Source: Candidatus Caldilinea saccharophila (GTDB lineage Bacteria > Chloroflexota > Anaerolineae > Caldilineales > Caldilineaceae). From it: DNA of 54,228 nt. The notes under the pieces are model-generated. The model made no database searches. It saw only the letters and a list, made by a program, of their open reading frames with translations, and was not told where the DNA came from. Location of the stretch: NCBI GenBank assembly GCA_016710365.1, contig JADJVW010000036.1, positions 1 to 54,228 on the forward strand, given 5' to 3'. The translations under genes were made by a program, and so were the position numbers. Shown here piece by piece: positions 31,447 through 39,387 of the stretch; position 1 is the first letter of the stretch, and each line of letters begins with the position of its first letter.

Positions 31447-32396
31447 GCGTAGACTCCTTCGCGCCGCCAGACGTCGAGCATAATTTCGTAGGAGGCCAGC
31501 GGCATCCCCGTGTAAATGCAGTTGCTCGTCGAAAAGATGTAGCCGCCGCCGGGCATGCCGCTGCGTAGCGCATAGCGCACCGACTCGGCGATCTGCTCCG
31601 GCGTGCCGGTGTCGAGCATGGCGCAGTTGACGTTGCCGATCAGACAGAGCTGGTCGCCGTAGCGCCGCTTGACCTCGGCGAGGTCCACGCCGCCCTGCGG
31701 GTCGAGCGAGTGCAGCGCGTGCGGCTTCGACGAGACCAGCTGGTCGATGATCGGCATGATGTTGCCGTCGGTGTGCTTGATCACGTAGAAGCCGAGGTCG
31801 CGATACGCTTTAGTAATCTGTGCCAGATACGGCGTAATAAACTCGGCAAAGTGGCGCGGGCTGAGGAAGGGGCCGGTGTTGAAGCAGTAGTCGGCGCAGA
31901 GCGCAAAGCCGTCCAGACCGCCGTGCTTTGCGTAGCGTTCGGCATGGCGGATGGCGCGATCCACCCGCTGCTGCGCCTCGCGCTTGAGGCCATCCGGGTC
32001 GTCGGCCATGCGCTCGGCAAAGGCAAACATCTGTGTGCCGTCGGGGATGCTGAAGGTGGCGTCGCCGTGGCGCAGGATAAAGTAGCGGTCGCCCGTCTTC
32101 TCGCGGATGATGTCGATCAGCCGGGTGGTTTCATCGACTTCGTCGGGATTGGGGTGAATGAAGATCGCGCTGTGGTCGTAGCGTGCGGCGGTGGCGATGT
32201 AGATGTCGGCCATGTCGTGGCGGTGCAGCTCGCGTTCCTGCTCCTCCATCTGTCCCCACTGGCCGTAAAAGCGGTGCGAGGGATGCACCTTGCCAAAGGC
32301 CTCCATCGTCAAGAAGAAAACCAGCTCGAAGTGCGGCGCCAGACCGCTGAGCGGCCGCCGTTCGAGCGCAGCAATAAACCGTTCGCGCGGTTGCAT
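31443..32396 (-). CDS. UroD/MtaA-family methyltransferase-like protein (paralogue 3)
   Basis: 317 residues starting MQPRERFIAALERRPLSG at 32396; the ORF extends to 32504, but the extra codons are repeat sequence (32425-32512). Barrel motifs are FYVIKHTDGNIMPIIDQLVS, LHSLDPQGGVDLAEVKRRYG and LCLIGNVNC. The HTDGN motif parallels the HTDGD of paralogue 4. Coupled to paralogue 4 by an ATGA overlap. Probably the methyltransferase component of a corrinoid pathway; the substrate cannot be deduced. Confidence 0.82.
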   Translation of the reverse strand: MQPRERFIAALERRPLSGLAPHFELVFFLTMEAFGKVHPSHRFYGQWGQMEEQERELHRHDMADIYIATAARYDHSAIFIHPNPDEVDETTRLIDIIREKTGDRYFILRHGDATFSIPDGTQMFAFAERMADDPDGLKREAQQRVDRAIRHAERYAKHGGLDGFALCADYCFNTGPFLSPRHFAEFITPYLAQITKAYRDLGFYVIKHTDGNIMPIIDQLVSSKPHALHSLDPQGGVDLAEVKRRYGDQLCLIGNVNCAMLDTGTPEQIAESVRYALRSGMPGGGYIFSTSNCIYTGMPLASYEIMLDVWRREGVYA

Positions 32397-32424
32397 TCGT
32401 TGCTCCCTAGAGTTTTTTATCAAA

Positions 32425-32512
32425 GCCTCACCACGCAGCCCCAAAGGGCACAAAGGGGCACGAAGAGGAATGATATTCTTTGTGCCCCTTTGTGCCCTTT
32501 GCAACTTGGTGG
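32425..32512. repeat. palindromic intergenic repeat, cacaaagggcac type
   Basis: ccaaagggcacaaaggggca and its inverted partner tgtgcccctttgtgcccttt surround aatgatattc. The stem is about 20 bp. It lies between paralogues 2 and 3 of the UroD cluster. Confidence 0.7.
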
Positions 32513-32531
32513 TAGCGCTTCAAATGCGTTC

Positions 32532-33545
32532 TTATCCAAAGATTTCGTCCCACGTCGCAAAGACGCGTTCCACATTGGCGGGCTGCGCGCCGGCGCCAAA
32601 CTCGCACTGGGCAATGCAGCCGCCATTGCGCCAGAGCTGGTCGTACACCTGGCGCACGGCCGCTGCGACGGCCTCTGGCGTGTCGAAGGCCAGCAGATGC
32701 TGGCGATCCATCTCGCCCCAGAAGGTGATTTTGCCGGCAAAGGGCGCCAGCTTCTCTACACCCATACAGAAGAGCTGCGAGTTGAGCGCGTCCACGCCGA
32801 TCTCGATCAGGTCGGGATAAATGGCGAGGATGTGGCCGTCGGAGTGCATGAAAAACTTCTTGCCGGCCGCGTGTGCGATCTGCGCATAGTCGCGGTACAT
32901 TGGCTTGAAGTAAGTGCGCCACATCGCCGGTGCGATCAGCAGGCTGCGCTGCGAACCCCAGTCATCCATGATGCGCAGCGCATCGACGTCAGTGCGCGCC
33001 CACGTCTCCAGCAAGTCGCAGTAGAAGGCGTGCAGATCCGCCATGAAGTCCAGCATTTGCGGCGGCGGGTCGGTCAGATCCATGTACAGGTCGGCGGTGC
33101 CGCGCAGGAACTGCAACTGCTCGAAGGGCCGCGGGCAGCAGCCGGCGAGGGTGAACTTGTCCGTGGCGGCGCAGGCGTGGTTGACGGCATCGTGGTCGAT
33201 GGTCAACCACTCGCGCGGAATGTGCACGCGCGACGCATCGGTTGCCCAGTCGCGGATCAACGGCTGCTTGACCTCGCCGATCACGCCGGGCTGGACGCTG
33301 ACAAAGGTCGCGCCCCATTCGTCGGTGAACTCGCCGATCGCGTATTGGTCGCCGCGCGTCGGCGCGTGTTCACGTTCGTGGCCGTCAATGCCCATGAGAT
33401 CAGGTGGGAAGGCGGCCAGGATCGCCGCCAGTTCGGCGGGGTGCGCCTGCGCCGCGATCGGCAGCGTCCACAGGTCGCGCGGCGCGCGCGCCGGCCCAGT
33501 AAAGTTGAGCGTCTGGTAGACCAGTTCGCGTGAGGTAGCAGTCAC
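32532..33545 (-). CDS. UroD-family methyltransferase-like protein (paralogue 2)
   Basis: 337 residues from a GTG at 33545; AAGGGGG eight bases upstream decides this start over the TTG at 33563. Motifs: GKKFFMHSDGHILAIYPDLI, EIGVDALNSQLFCMGVEKLA and FWGEMDRQHLLAF. A CCPRPFEQLQF stretch contains adjacent cysteines. Same general plan as the other three but clearly divergent in sequence, so it is unlikely to be a recent duplicate. Located third in the minus-strand cluster after the corrinoid gene. Confidence 0.78.
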   Translation of the reverse strand: MTATSRELVYQTLNFTGPARAPRDLWTLPIAAQAHPAELAAILAAFPPDLMGIDGHEREHAPTRGDQYAIGEFTDEWGATFVSVQPGVIGEVKQPLIRDWATDASRVHIPREWLTIDHDAVNHACAATDKFTLAGCCPRPFEQLQFLRGTADLYMDLTDPPPQMLDFMADLHAFYCDLLETWARTDVDALRIMDDWGSQRSLLIAPAMWRTYFKPMYRDYAQIAHAAGKKFFMHSDGHILAIYPDLIEIGVDALNSQLFCMGVEKLAPFAGKITFWGEMDRQHLLAFDTPEAVAAAVRQVYDQLWRNGGCIAQCEFGAGAQPANVERVFATWDEIFG

Positions 33546-33562
33546 AGAGACCCCCTTGTACA

Positions 33563-33598
33563 AACCATCCAGGAAGCTTTCGAGCTTCCTGGATGGTT
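33563..33598. other. perfect 16-bp hairpin between paralogues 1 and 2
   Basis: aaccatccaggaagct, loop ttcg, and the exact complement to 33598. On the minus strand it lies seven bases past the stop of paralogue 1, and the ribosome site of paralogue 2 follows within 15 bases. Only TT and no T-run follows, so it is more likely an mRNA-stability or attenuation hairpin than a strong terminator. Confidence 0.7.
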
Positions 33599-33605
33599 AA
33601 GCAGG

Positions 33606-34729
33606 CTAGACTGGCCGGCCGGTGGGTTTGATGTTGTCCAACCCATTGCCCCACACCCGCTTGGCCTCGTTGAGATAGAAGAGGTAGTCGTCGAAGCGAA
33701 CATCGGGCGGGACGCGGTGGTCGGGCATCGGGATGTAGCCGCCTTCCTCGACCAGTGGCGCCAGGCGCTCGATTTCGCGCGCGATTGCGTCCTTGCCATG
33801 CATGAGGATGTGCTTGTCGAAGCCGCCCATCAGCCGCATGTCTTTGCCATAGCGTCGGCGGAACTCCACGGGGTCGGCCTTCCACTTGCCCACTTCGATG
33901 GGGAACATCGTGTTGACGCCCGCCTCCAGCCACAGCGGCGCCAGCATGTCGATGCTGCCGTCGCAGTCGAGGAAGACGATGTCTACGCCGTACTTGCTCA
34001 GCGTGCCGGTAATGCGCTTGTAGTGCGGCACGAGGATCTGTTTGAAGAGCTTGGGCGACATCAGCGGGCCGCCGCTGTAGGCCATGTCTTCCCACATGCT
34101 GGCAGCTTCGGGACGGATGCCCGCGCTCAGTACATGTTCGAGCACGGCGATCACCACGTCGGCCAGCGTCTCGACGACCTCCTCAAAGAGCGGGCGGTCA
34201 TCGTACATGATCTCCGAGATGCCCTCCAGTCCAAACCAGTTGCGCCACGCCGTAGAGCGAGCCACCCTCGATGAAGAGCGGGAAGTCGCGTTCGGGGCGC
34301 GTCCATTCAGCAAGCTGCATCTCCCAGGCAGGGCCAGAGGGCAGGCGCAGCGGGTCGTCTGGGCGCAGGCGCGGCTTGTAGAAGGCGTTCCAACTCTCGC
34401 GATCCACCAGCGTGTGGCGCAGGTGAAGCAGGATCAGAGCCGAGGAACTTGCCGCGCTGGACGATCACGCCATCGTTCTGCTGGACGATTTCGGTCTCAC
34501 CTTCGTCCACCAACTGCATACCGGGGAAAGGCGGCCACAGACCCATGATGCAGCCGCAGGAGCGCCACTGCGGATCCATGCCGAAGAAGAGGTCAGGATC
34601 GGCGCCGGCCGGGTAGCCTTGCTCCTGCCAGATCGGCAAGGTTTCATCCCAGAAGCCAAAATCCATAATCGGGCAGCGGTCGCGCGGTTGATAGTGCATA
34701 ACCGCTGCGTAGCGTTCGCGTGGATTCAT
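33606..34729 (-). CDS. UroD-family methyltransferase-like protein (paralogue 1), two frameshifts
   Basis: About 374 residues when corrected. Begins MNPRERYAAVMHYQPRDRCP at 34729; the first shift is near 34440 (after GKFLGSDP), the next frame reads VDRESWNAFYKPRLRPDDPL to EGGSLYG, and a second shift near 34260 leads to FGLEGISEIMYDDRP and on to the stop at 33606. Motifs: VDIVFLDCDGSIDMLAPLWL and RLMGGFDKHILMHGKDAI. The barrel motif has DCDG where the others have H-x-D-G. It may be an assembly error or real inactivation; the cluster neighbours are intact. Confidence 0.7.
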
Positions 34730-34751
34730 AAAGATTCAGTCGCTTGTGTGG

Positions 34752-34807
34752 CAATCTCTAATCTCCAATCTTTACGGTTGACGGTAAAGATTGGAGATTA
34801 GAGATTG
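34752..34807. repeat. palindromic repeat, gagattggagatt type
   Basis: Perfect 24-bp inverted repeat (caatctctaatctccaatct... with its complement to 34807) around an 8-base loop ggttgacg, followed by one more aagattggagatt. Same family as 45029-45117 and 47683-47808. It separates the corrinoid gene from paralogue 1. Confidence 0.8.
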
Positions 34808-34825
34808 AAGATTGGAGATTGTCAG

Positions 34826-35473
34826 TTACGCGGCGGCGTCCATCAACCGGCGCGCCAGATTGACCGCGCCGGCGGCGTTGTCGCTGTAGCCGTCCGCGCC
34901 GATCTCGTCGGCAAAGTCCTGCGTGACCGGCGCGCCGCCGATCATGACCTTGACGCCCGCGCGCAGGCCATCCTGCGTCAGACGGTCAAGCATGCGCTTC
35001 ATCGAGGGGAGCGTGGTGGTCAGCAGCGCCGAGAGCGCGATAAGCTGCGGCTGGTGAGCCTGGACAGCGTCGGCCAGCTTATCCGGGCTGACATCAGTGC
35101 CGATGTCGACGATCTGGAAACCACCGCCTTCGAGCATGGTGGCGACCAGGTTCTTGCCGATGTCGTGCAGATCGCCCTGCACGGTGGCGACGACGACGCG
35201 GCCGGCCGGCTCGACCGCCTTGCCGAGCAGCAGCGGGCGAATGACTTCCATCCCTGCTTTCATGGCGCGCGCCGAGATCAGCAGCTCCGGCACGAAGCAT
35301 TCGTTCGCCTCAAAGCGGGCGCCGACTTCGTCCATGGCCGGAATCATGTAGTCGGTGAGCAGCGTCTGCGGATCGACATCGGCGGCTACGGCTTCCTTCG
35401 TGACAGCCGCGGCGGCCTTGGCGTTGCCGTCGATAATGGCAAAATACAGTTGCTCTAAGTCCAAATCAGGCAT
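34826..35473 (-). CDS. corrinoid (B12-binding) methyltransferase protein
   Basis: 215 residues. A helical cap (residues 1-90) is followed by a Rossmann-like B12 domain with the cobalt-ligand motif DLHDIGK at 101-107 (His103), then SALLTTTLP and GGAPVTQDFADEIGADGYSD. This is the MtaC/MtbC/MttC-type shuttle, which carries a methyl group on cobalamin between a substrate-specific methyltransferase and an acceptor enzyme. It leads the minus-strand cluster of four UroD-like proteins. No reactivation protein (RamA-type) or MtaB-type enzyme is seen in the window. Confidence 0.92.
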   Translation of the reverse strand: MPDLDLEQLYFAIIDGNAKAAAAVTKEAVAADVDPQTLLTDYMIPAMDEVGARFEANECFVPELLISARAMKAGMEVIRPLLLGKAVEPAGRVVVATVQGDLHDIGKNLVATMLEGGGFQIVDIGTDVSPDKLADAVQAHQPQLIALSALLTTTLPSMKRMLDRLTQDGLRAGVKVMIGGAPVTQDFADEIGADGYSDNAAGAVNLARRLMDAAA

Positions 35474-35815
35474 AATTTGTTTCCCTTTCTCTTAAACGGC
35501 GGAACACGGAACCAGTATAAAATGCTTTTTGCGATCTTTCCCTAGCCAATAGGGGGGGATTTGCACGCAATCACAAGGGAAACGAAAGCAAAGCCAGTTA
35601 TGGATGCTTTGTTGTCATTTTTACATAGCAGTTTCCTTGCGCGCCAAACGTGTCTGCTTCACCACGGATCGCCAGCTTGAAATGAAGTTCCCCTGGATGC
35701 TGCACAGGTTGTGTGAGGTGCATGAAGTAACGAAATTGGCTTCGAGCATGATATGATACACTGGCCTTGTATTCTATAGCAGAGTTTCCTATATTCTCCA
35801 AACGAGGGTTTTTCT
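35474..35815. other. 342-base divergent intergenic region
   Basis: Holds the likely start sites for both directions. On the minus strand TATACT (35519-35514) is a -10 candidate for the corrinoid operon, without a good -35. A minus-strand frame 35598-35801 encodes QPVQHPGELHFKLAIRGE, which reads like protein, but it starts uncertainly and may be the tail of a decayed gene. No riboswitch was recognised, in particular no cobalamin-type core. Confidence 0.4.
35767..35795 (+). promoter_or_regulatory. possible promoter for acyl-CoA dehydrogenase operon
   Basis: TTGTAT (35767-35772), 17-base spacer, TATATT (35790-35795). Predicted start about 35802, with a GAGGG ribosome site before the ATG at 35816. 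The -35 matches 3 of 6 only. Confidence 0.4.
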
Positions 35816-37042
35816 ATGGACTTTCGCCTGACTGACGAACACAAAATGATCGAAAAGATGGCCTATGACTTTACGCGCAAGGAAGTCATGCCGATCATCA
35901 AGGAACATGACCGCAACCATACCTACCCGCACGAACTGCTGCCCAAGATGGCCGACCTGGGTTTTCTGGGCATCTGTCTGCCGGTGCGTTACGGCGGCGC
36001 CGGGCTGGATTATCTTTCGCTTGGCATTATCTCCGAGGCGTTGGAGTATGGCGACTCCTCGGTGCGCGAGACCATCGCCGTGCATCTGGGCCTGCACGCG
36101 CTGCCGATCTTTCAGTGGGGTACGGAGGCGCAGAAGCGCGAATTCTTGCCGCCGCTCGCGCGCGGGGAACACATCGCCTGCTTTGGCCTGACCGAGCCGG
36201 GCGCGGGCTCTGACGTGGCGGCCATGCGCACAATCGCTCGCAAAGACGGCGACGATTACATTCTCAACGGCGAGAAAATGTGGATCACACTCTCCAATGT
36301 AGCCGACCGCTTTCTGATTTTCGGCAAGAGCGACACGGCAAAAGGCGCGGCGGGCATCAGCGCCTTTATCCTGGAACGCGGCTGGAAGGGCCTGACCACC
36401 GGCACGATCGAGGGCAAGATGGGCGTCCACGCCAGCAACACCGGCTGGATCTCCATGCACGACGTGCGCGTGCCGCCAAGCCACCGCCTGGGACTGGAAG
36501 GGGAGGGCTTCAAGATCGCCATGAGCGCGCTCGACAACGCCCGCTACGGCGTGGCCGCGGGCGCGGTGGGCATTATGAAGGCGTGCCGCGACGAGTCGAT
36601 CAAGTATGCCAAGCAACGCGAGACCTTTGGCCGCCCCATCGCCGAGTACCAGCTTGTGCAGCAGATGCTCGCCACTATGCAGCAGAGCATCGACGCCGGC
36701 CAGCTCCTGGTCTGGAAGGCGGGCTGGCTCAAGAATCAGGGCATCCGCAACACGCGCGAGACGAGTATGGCCAAGTGGTTCTGCACCGACGCCGCCAACC
36801 GCTGCGCCAACGATGCGGTGCAGATTCACGGCGCCTACGGCTACTCCGACGAGTACAACGTCGAGCGCCATTTGCGCAACACCAAGAGCGCGGTGATCTA
36901 CGAAGGCACCTCACAGATTCACACGCTGGTGCAGGCTTCCTATGCCCTGGGCGAGCGCGAAGACCGACCCATACGCTGCGAGCTGCCCGCCTACGATCCC
37001 GTCGCGTGGCAGGCGGAAGCGAGCGAATTGGTCACAGCGTAA
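35816..37042 (+). CDS. acyl-CoA dehydrogenase
   Basis: 408 residues, full length. FAD and substrate motifs: FGLTEPGAGSDVAAM (about residue 120-135), WITLSNVADRFLIF, and RETFGRPIAEYQLVQ; the catalytic Glu is in IYEGTSQIHTLV (about residue 364). This placement fits short-/branched-chain or glutaryl-type members. It oxidises acyl-CoA to 2-enoyl-CoA and passes electrons to ETF. The enoyl-CoA hydratase gene follows, so the two act in series in beta-oxidation. Reading frame intact. Confidence 0.95.
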   Translation: MDFRLTDEHKMIEKMAYDFTRKEVMPIIKEHDRNHTYPHELLPKMADLGFLGICLPVRYGGAGLDYLSLGIISEALEYGDSSVRETIAVHLGLHALPIFQWGTEAQKREFLPPLARGEHIACFGLTEPGAGSDVAAMRTIARKDGDDYILNGEKMWITLSNVADRFLIFGKSDTAKGAAGISAFILERGWKGLTTGTIEGKMGVHASNTGWISMHDVRVPPSHRLGLEGEGFKIAMSALDNARYGVAAGAVGIMKACRDESIKYAKQRETFGRPIAEYQLVQQMLATMQQSIDAGQLLVWKAGWLKNQGIRNTRETSMAKWFCTDAANRCANDAVQIHGAYGYSDEYNVERHLRNTKSAVIYEGTSQIHTLVQASYALGEREDRPIRCELPAYDPVAWQAEASELVTA

Positions 37043-37047
37043 AAGAG

Positions 37048-37192
37048 ATAGACCGCGGATGACGCGGATTTTCACGGATTTTTTATCCGCGTGCATCCGC
37101 CAAATCCGTCTAATCCGCGGTCTATTCCACCCGGATTGTTCTTATCCGTGCGCATCCGCCAAATCCGTCTAATCCGCGGTCTATTCCACCCC
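37048..37192. repeat. tandem and inverted intergenic repeat, atccgcggtctattcc type
   Basis: Two direct copies of about 49 bases (37083-37131 and 37142-37190) share gcatccgccaaatccgtcta and atccgcggtctattccaccc with two or three differences; an inverted partial copy (agaccgcggatgacgcgga) precedes them at 37050. A related fragment is at 30318-30362 (aatccgcgtcatccgcgtg). It fills the gap before the hydratase gene and extends its upstream frame without being protein-like. Confidence 0.8.
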
Positions 37193-37210
37193 ACATCAAG
37201 GAGCACCCTC

Positions 37211-37990
37211 ATGAGCGAATCGTATGCCAATCTTCTGGTGCGCCAGGAAGGGCGCGTCGGCATTGTGCAGTTGCACCGGCCGCAGGCGCTCAATGCGCTG
37301 AGTGGCGACCTAATGGACGAATTGATCCGCGCGCTGCAAGCCTTCGACGCCGACGACAGCATTGGCTGCATCGTCGTCACCGGCAGCGAAAAAGCCTTTG
37401 CCGCCGGCGCCGACATCAAGCAGATGGCCGGCGCCAGCGTGGTCGAGATGATGAGCAGCCCCTTCATCGGCTACTGGGATGCTGTGCAGAAAGTGAGCAA
37501 GCCCATCGTGGCCGCGGTAAGCGGCTATTGTCTGGGCGGCGGCTGCGAGCTGGCGATGACCTGCGACCTGATTGTCGCCTCCGACACCGCACAATTCGGC
37601 CAGCCGGAGATCAATCTCGGCATCATTCCCGGCGCGGGCGGCACGCAGCGGTTGACGCGCGCGGTCGGCAAGTCCGTAGCAATGGACATGGTGCTGACCG
37701 GCCGGCGCATCTCAGCGCAGGAGGCGCTGGCTTTTGGGCTAGTCAGCCGCGTCTTCCCGGCGCAATCGTTCCTGGACGACAGCATCGCGCTGGCCGCCGA
37801 GATTGCGGACAAGGCGCCGGTGGCGCTGCGCGTGGCGAAGGAGGCGGTCAATCGCGCCTTTGAAAGCACGCTGGCCGAAGGCGTCCTCTTCGAGCGCCGC
37901 GCGTTCAACCTGCTCTTCGCCACCGAGGATCAGAAGGAAGGCATGGCGGCCTTCGTCGAGAAACGCAAGCCCGACTGGAAAGGCAAATAA
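37211..37990 (+). CDS. enoyl-CoA hydratase/isomerase family protein
   Basis: 259 residues, crotonase fold. Oxyanion-hole segments GSEKAFAAGADIKQM (about 58-72) and SGYCLGGGCELAMTCDLIV (about 100-118), catalytic-Glu region FGQPEINLGIIPGAGGTQRL. The ATG at 37211 is chosen because AAGGAG lies upstream and the preceding codons are repeat-derived. It hydrates trans-2-enoyl-CoA to 3-hydroxyacyl-CoA. It follows the acyl-CoA dehydrogenase and is six bases before the FAD oxidoreductase. Confidence 0.95.
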   Translation: MSESYANLLVRQEGRVGIVQLHRPQALNALSGDLMDELIRALQAFDADDSIGCIVVTGSEKAFAAGADIKQMAGASVVEMMSSPFIGYWDAVQKVSKPIVAAVSGYCLGGGCELAMTCDLIVASDTAQFGQPEINLGIIPGAGGTQRLTRAVGKSVAMDMVLTGRRISAQEALAFGLVSRVFPAQSFLDDSIALAAEIADKAPVALRVAKEAVNRAFESTLAEGVLFERRAFNLLFATEDQKEGMAAFVEKRKPDWKGK

Positions 37991-37996
37991 GCCACT

Positions 37997-39378
37997 GTGA
38001 GCACCTTTACCGCTGAAGTCGTGATCTGCGGCGCAGGCATTGCCGGCATCGCCGCGGCCTATCACCTGGCCGTCAAACAGGGCGTGCGCAATGTCGTGCT
38101 GGTCGATGAGCGCCCGCCGATGACGCTGACCAGCGACAAATCGACCGAGGCTTACCGCAACTGGTGGCCGGGGCCGGATGAAGCCATGCTGCGCTTCATG
38201 AACCGCAGCATCGACCTGCTGGAGCAGCTCGACGACGCAAGCGGTCACCGGCTGCGCCTCAACCGCCGCGGCTATCTTTACGCCACCGGCAACCCGGCGC
38301 ATGTGCCCGCACTGGTCGAGTCGGCAAAGCAGGCGGCGCGCATGGGTGCGGGCAGCCTGCGCGTCCACGCCGGCAACCCCGCCGATCCGGCCTACGTCTC
38401 CGGCAACGCCGAGCACTGGCGCGACCAGCCCGACGGCGCGGATCTCTTTCTCGACCCGGCGTTGCTTCGCCGCCACTTCCCCTATCTCAACTCCGACGCG
38501 CTGGCCGCGCTGCACGCGCGGCGCTGCGGCTGGTTCAGCGGCCAGCAGCTTGGCATGGTGATGTTGGAGCGGGCGAAGGCAGCCGGTGTGCGTCTGCTGG
38601 CCGGACGTGTGGAGGCGGTCGAAACCCCGGGCGGGCGTGTGCGGTCGGTGCGCGTCGCCGGCGCGGGCGGCGTCGAGGAGATCGCGACGACCCAGTTTGT
38701 CAACGCGGCCGGGCCGCTGGTCAACAAAGTTGCACGGCTGCTTGACCTTGACCTGCCGATCTTCTCCGAGCTACACCTAAAGATGGCGCTCGAAGATCGC
38801 CGGGGCGTGATCCCGCGCGACGCGCCGCTGGTGATCTGGGAGGACGCGCAGCGGCTGCCGTGGGACGAGGAGGAACGCGCCGCGCTGGCCGAAAGCGAGG
38901 CGACGCGCTACCTGCTGGCAGAATTCCCCGGCGGCGTCCATTTCCGGCCCGAAGGCAGCCACGACGCGGCCACGGTGCTGCTGCTGTGGGCCTATCACCT
39001 GGAGCCGGTTGAGCCGCACCTGCCCGTTCCCATCGATCCGGAATTTGCCGAGACGGCGCTGCGCGGGATGACGACGTTGGCGCCGGGGCTTGCCGTTTAT
39101 CTGGAGAAGCTGCCCAAATCCTACGTCGACGGCGGCTATTACACCAAGACGCGAGAGAACCGCCCGCTGATCGGCCCGCTGCCGGTCGAGGGTGCTTACG
39201 TGATCGGTGCGCTGTCGGGCTATGGATTGATGGCGGCGTGTGCGGGGGGCGAATTACTGGCCGCGCATCTTGTTGGCGCCCACTGCCGGAGTATGCTTCG
39301 GCCTTCCTGCTCAGCCGCTACGCTGACCCGATGTATCAGAAACAGCTTGCCGCGTGGGGCGCGACGGGTCAATTGTAG
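37997..39378 (+). CDS. FAD-dependent oxidoreductase (DAO family), frameshifted near the end
   Basis: About 460 residues from a GTG. N-terminal dinucleotide-binding GAGIAGIAAAYHLA (12-25), a TSDKSTEAYRNWWPG substrate-side segment, and C-terminal RPLIGPLPVEGAYVIGALSG. Near 39285 the frame changes (HLVGA) and the other frame continues PLPEYASAFLLSRYADPMYQ to a stop at 39378. Likely a sarcosine/glycine-oxidase-like or electron-transfer dehydrogenase; substrate unknown. Six bases after the hydratase, so probably cotranscribed. The stop lies nine bases from the convergent GH3-like gene. Confidence 0.8.
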
Positions 39379-39387
39379 CCAGCAGTT

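Noticed and set aside
33563..33598. Rho-independent terminator
   Set aside because: The stem is perfect, but no T-run follows on the transcribed strand.
30361..34729. UroD genes as heme biosynthesis HemE
   Set aside because: There are four divergent copies beside a corrinoid protein, with no HemE N-terminal signature and no other heme genes.
35598..35801. Small minus-strand gene in the corrinoid/acyl-CoA dehydrogenase gap
   Set aside because: The reading frame ends like a protein, but the start is unclear and no family is recognised; described only as part of the intergenic region.
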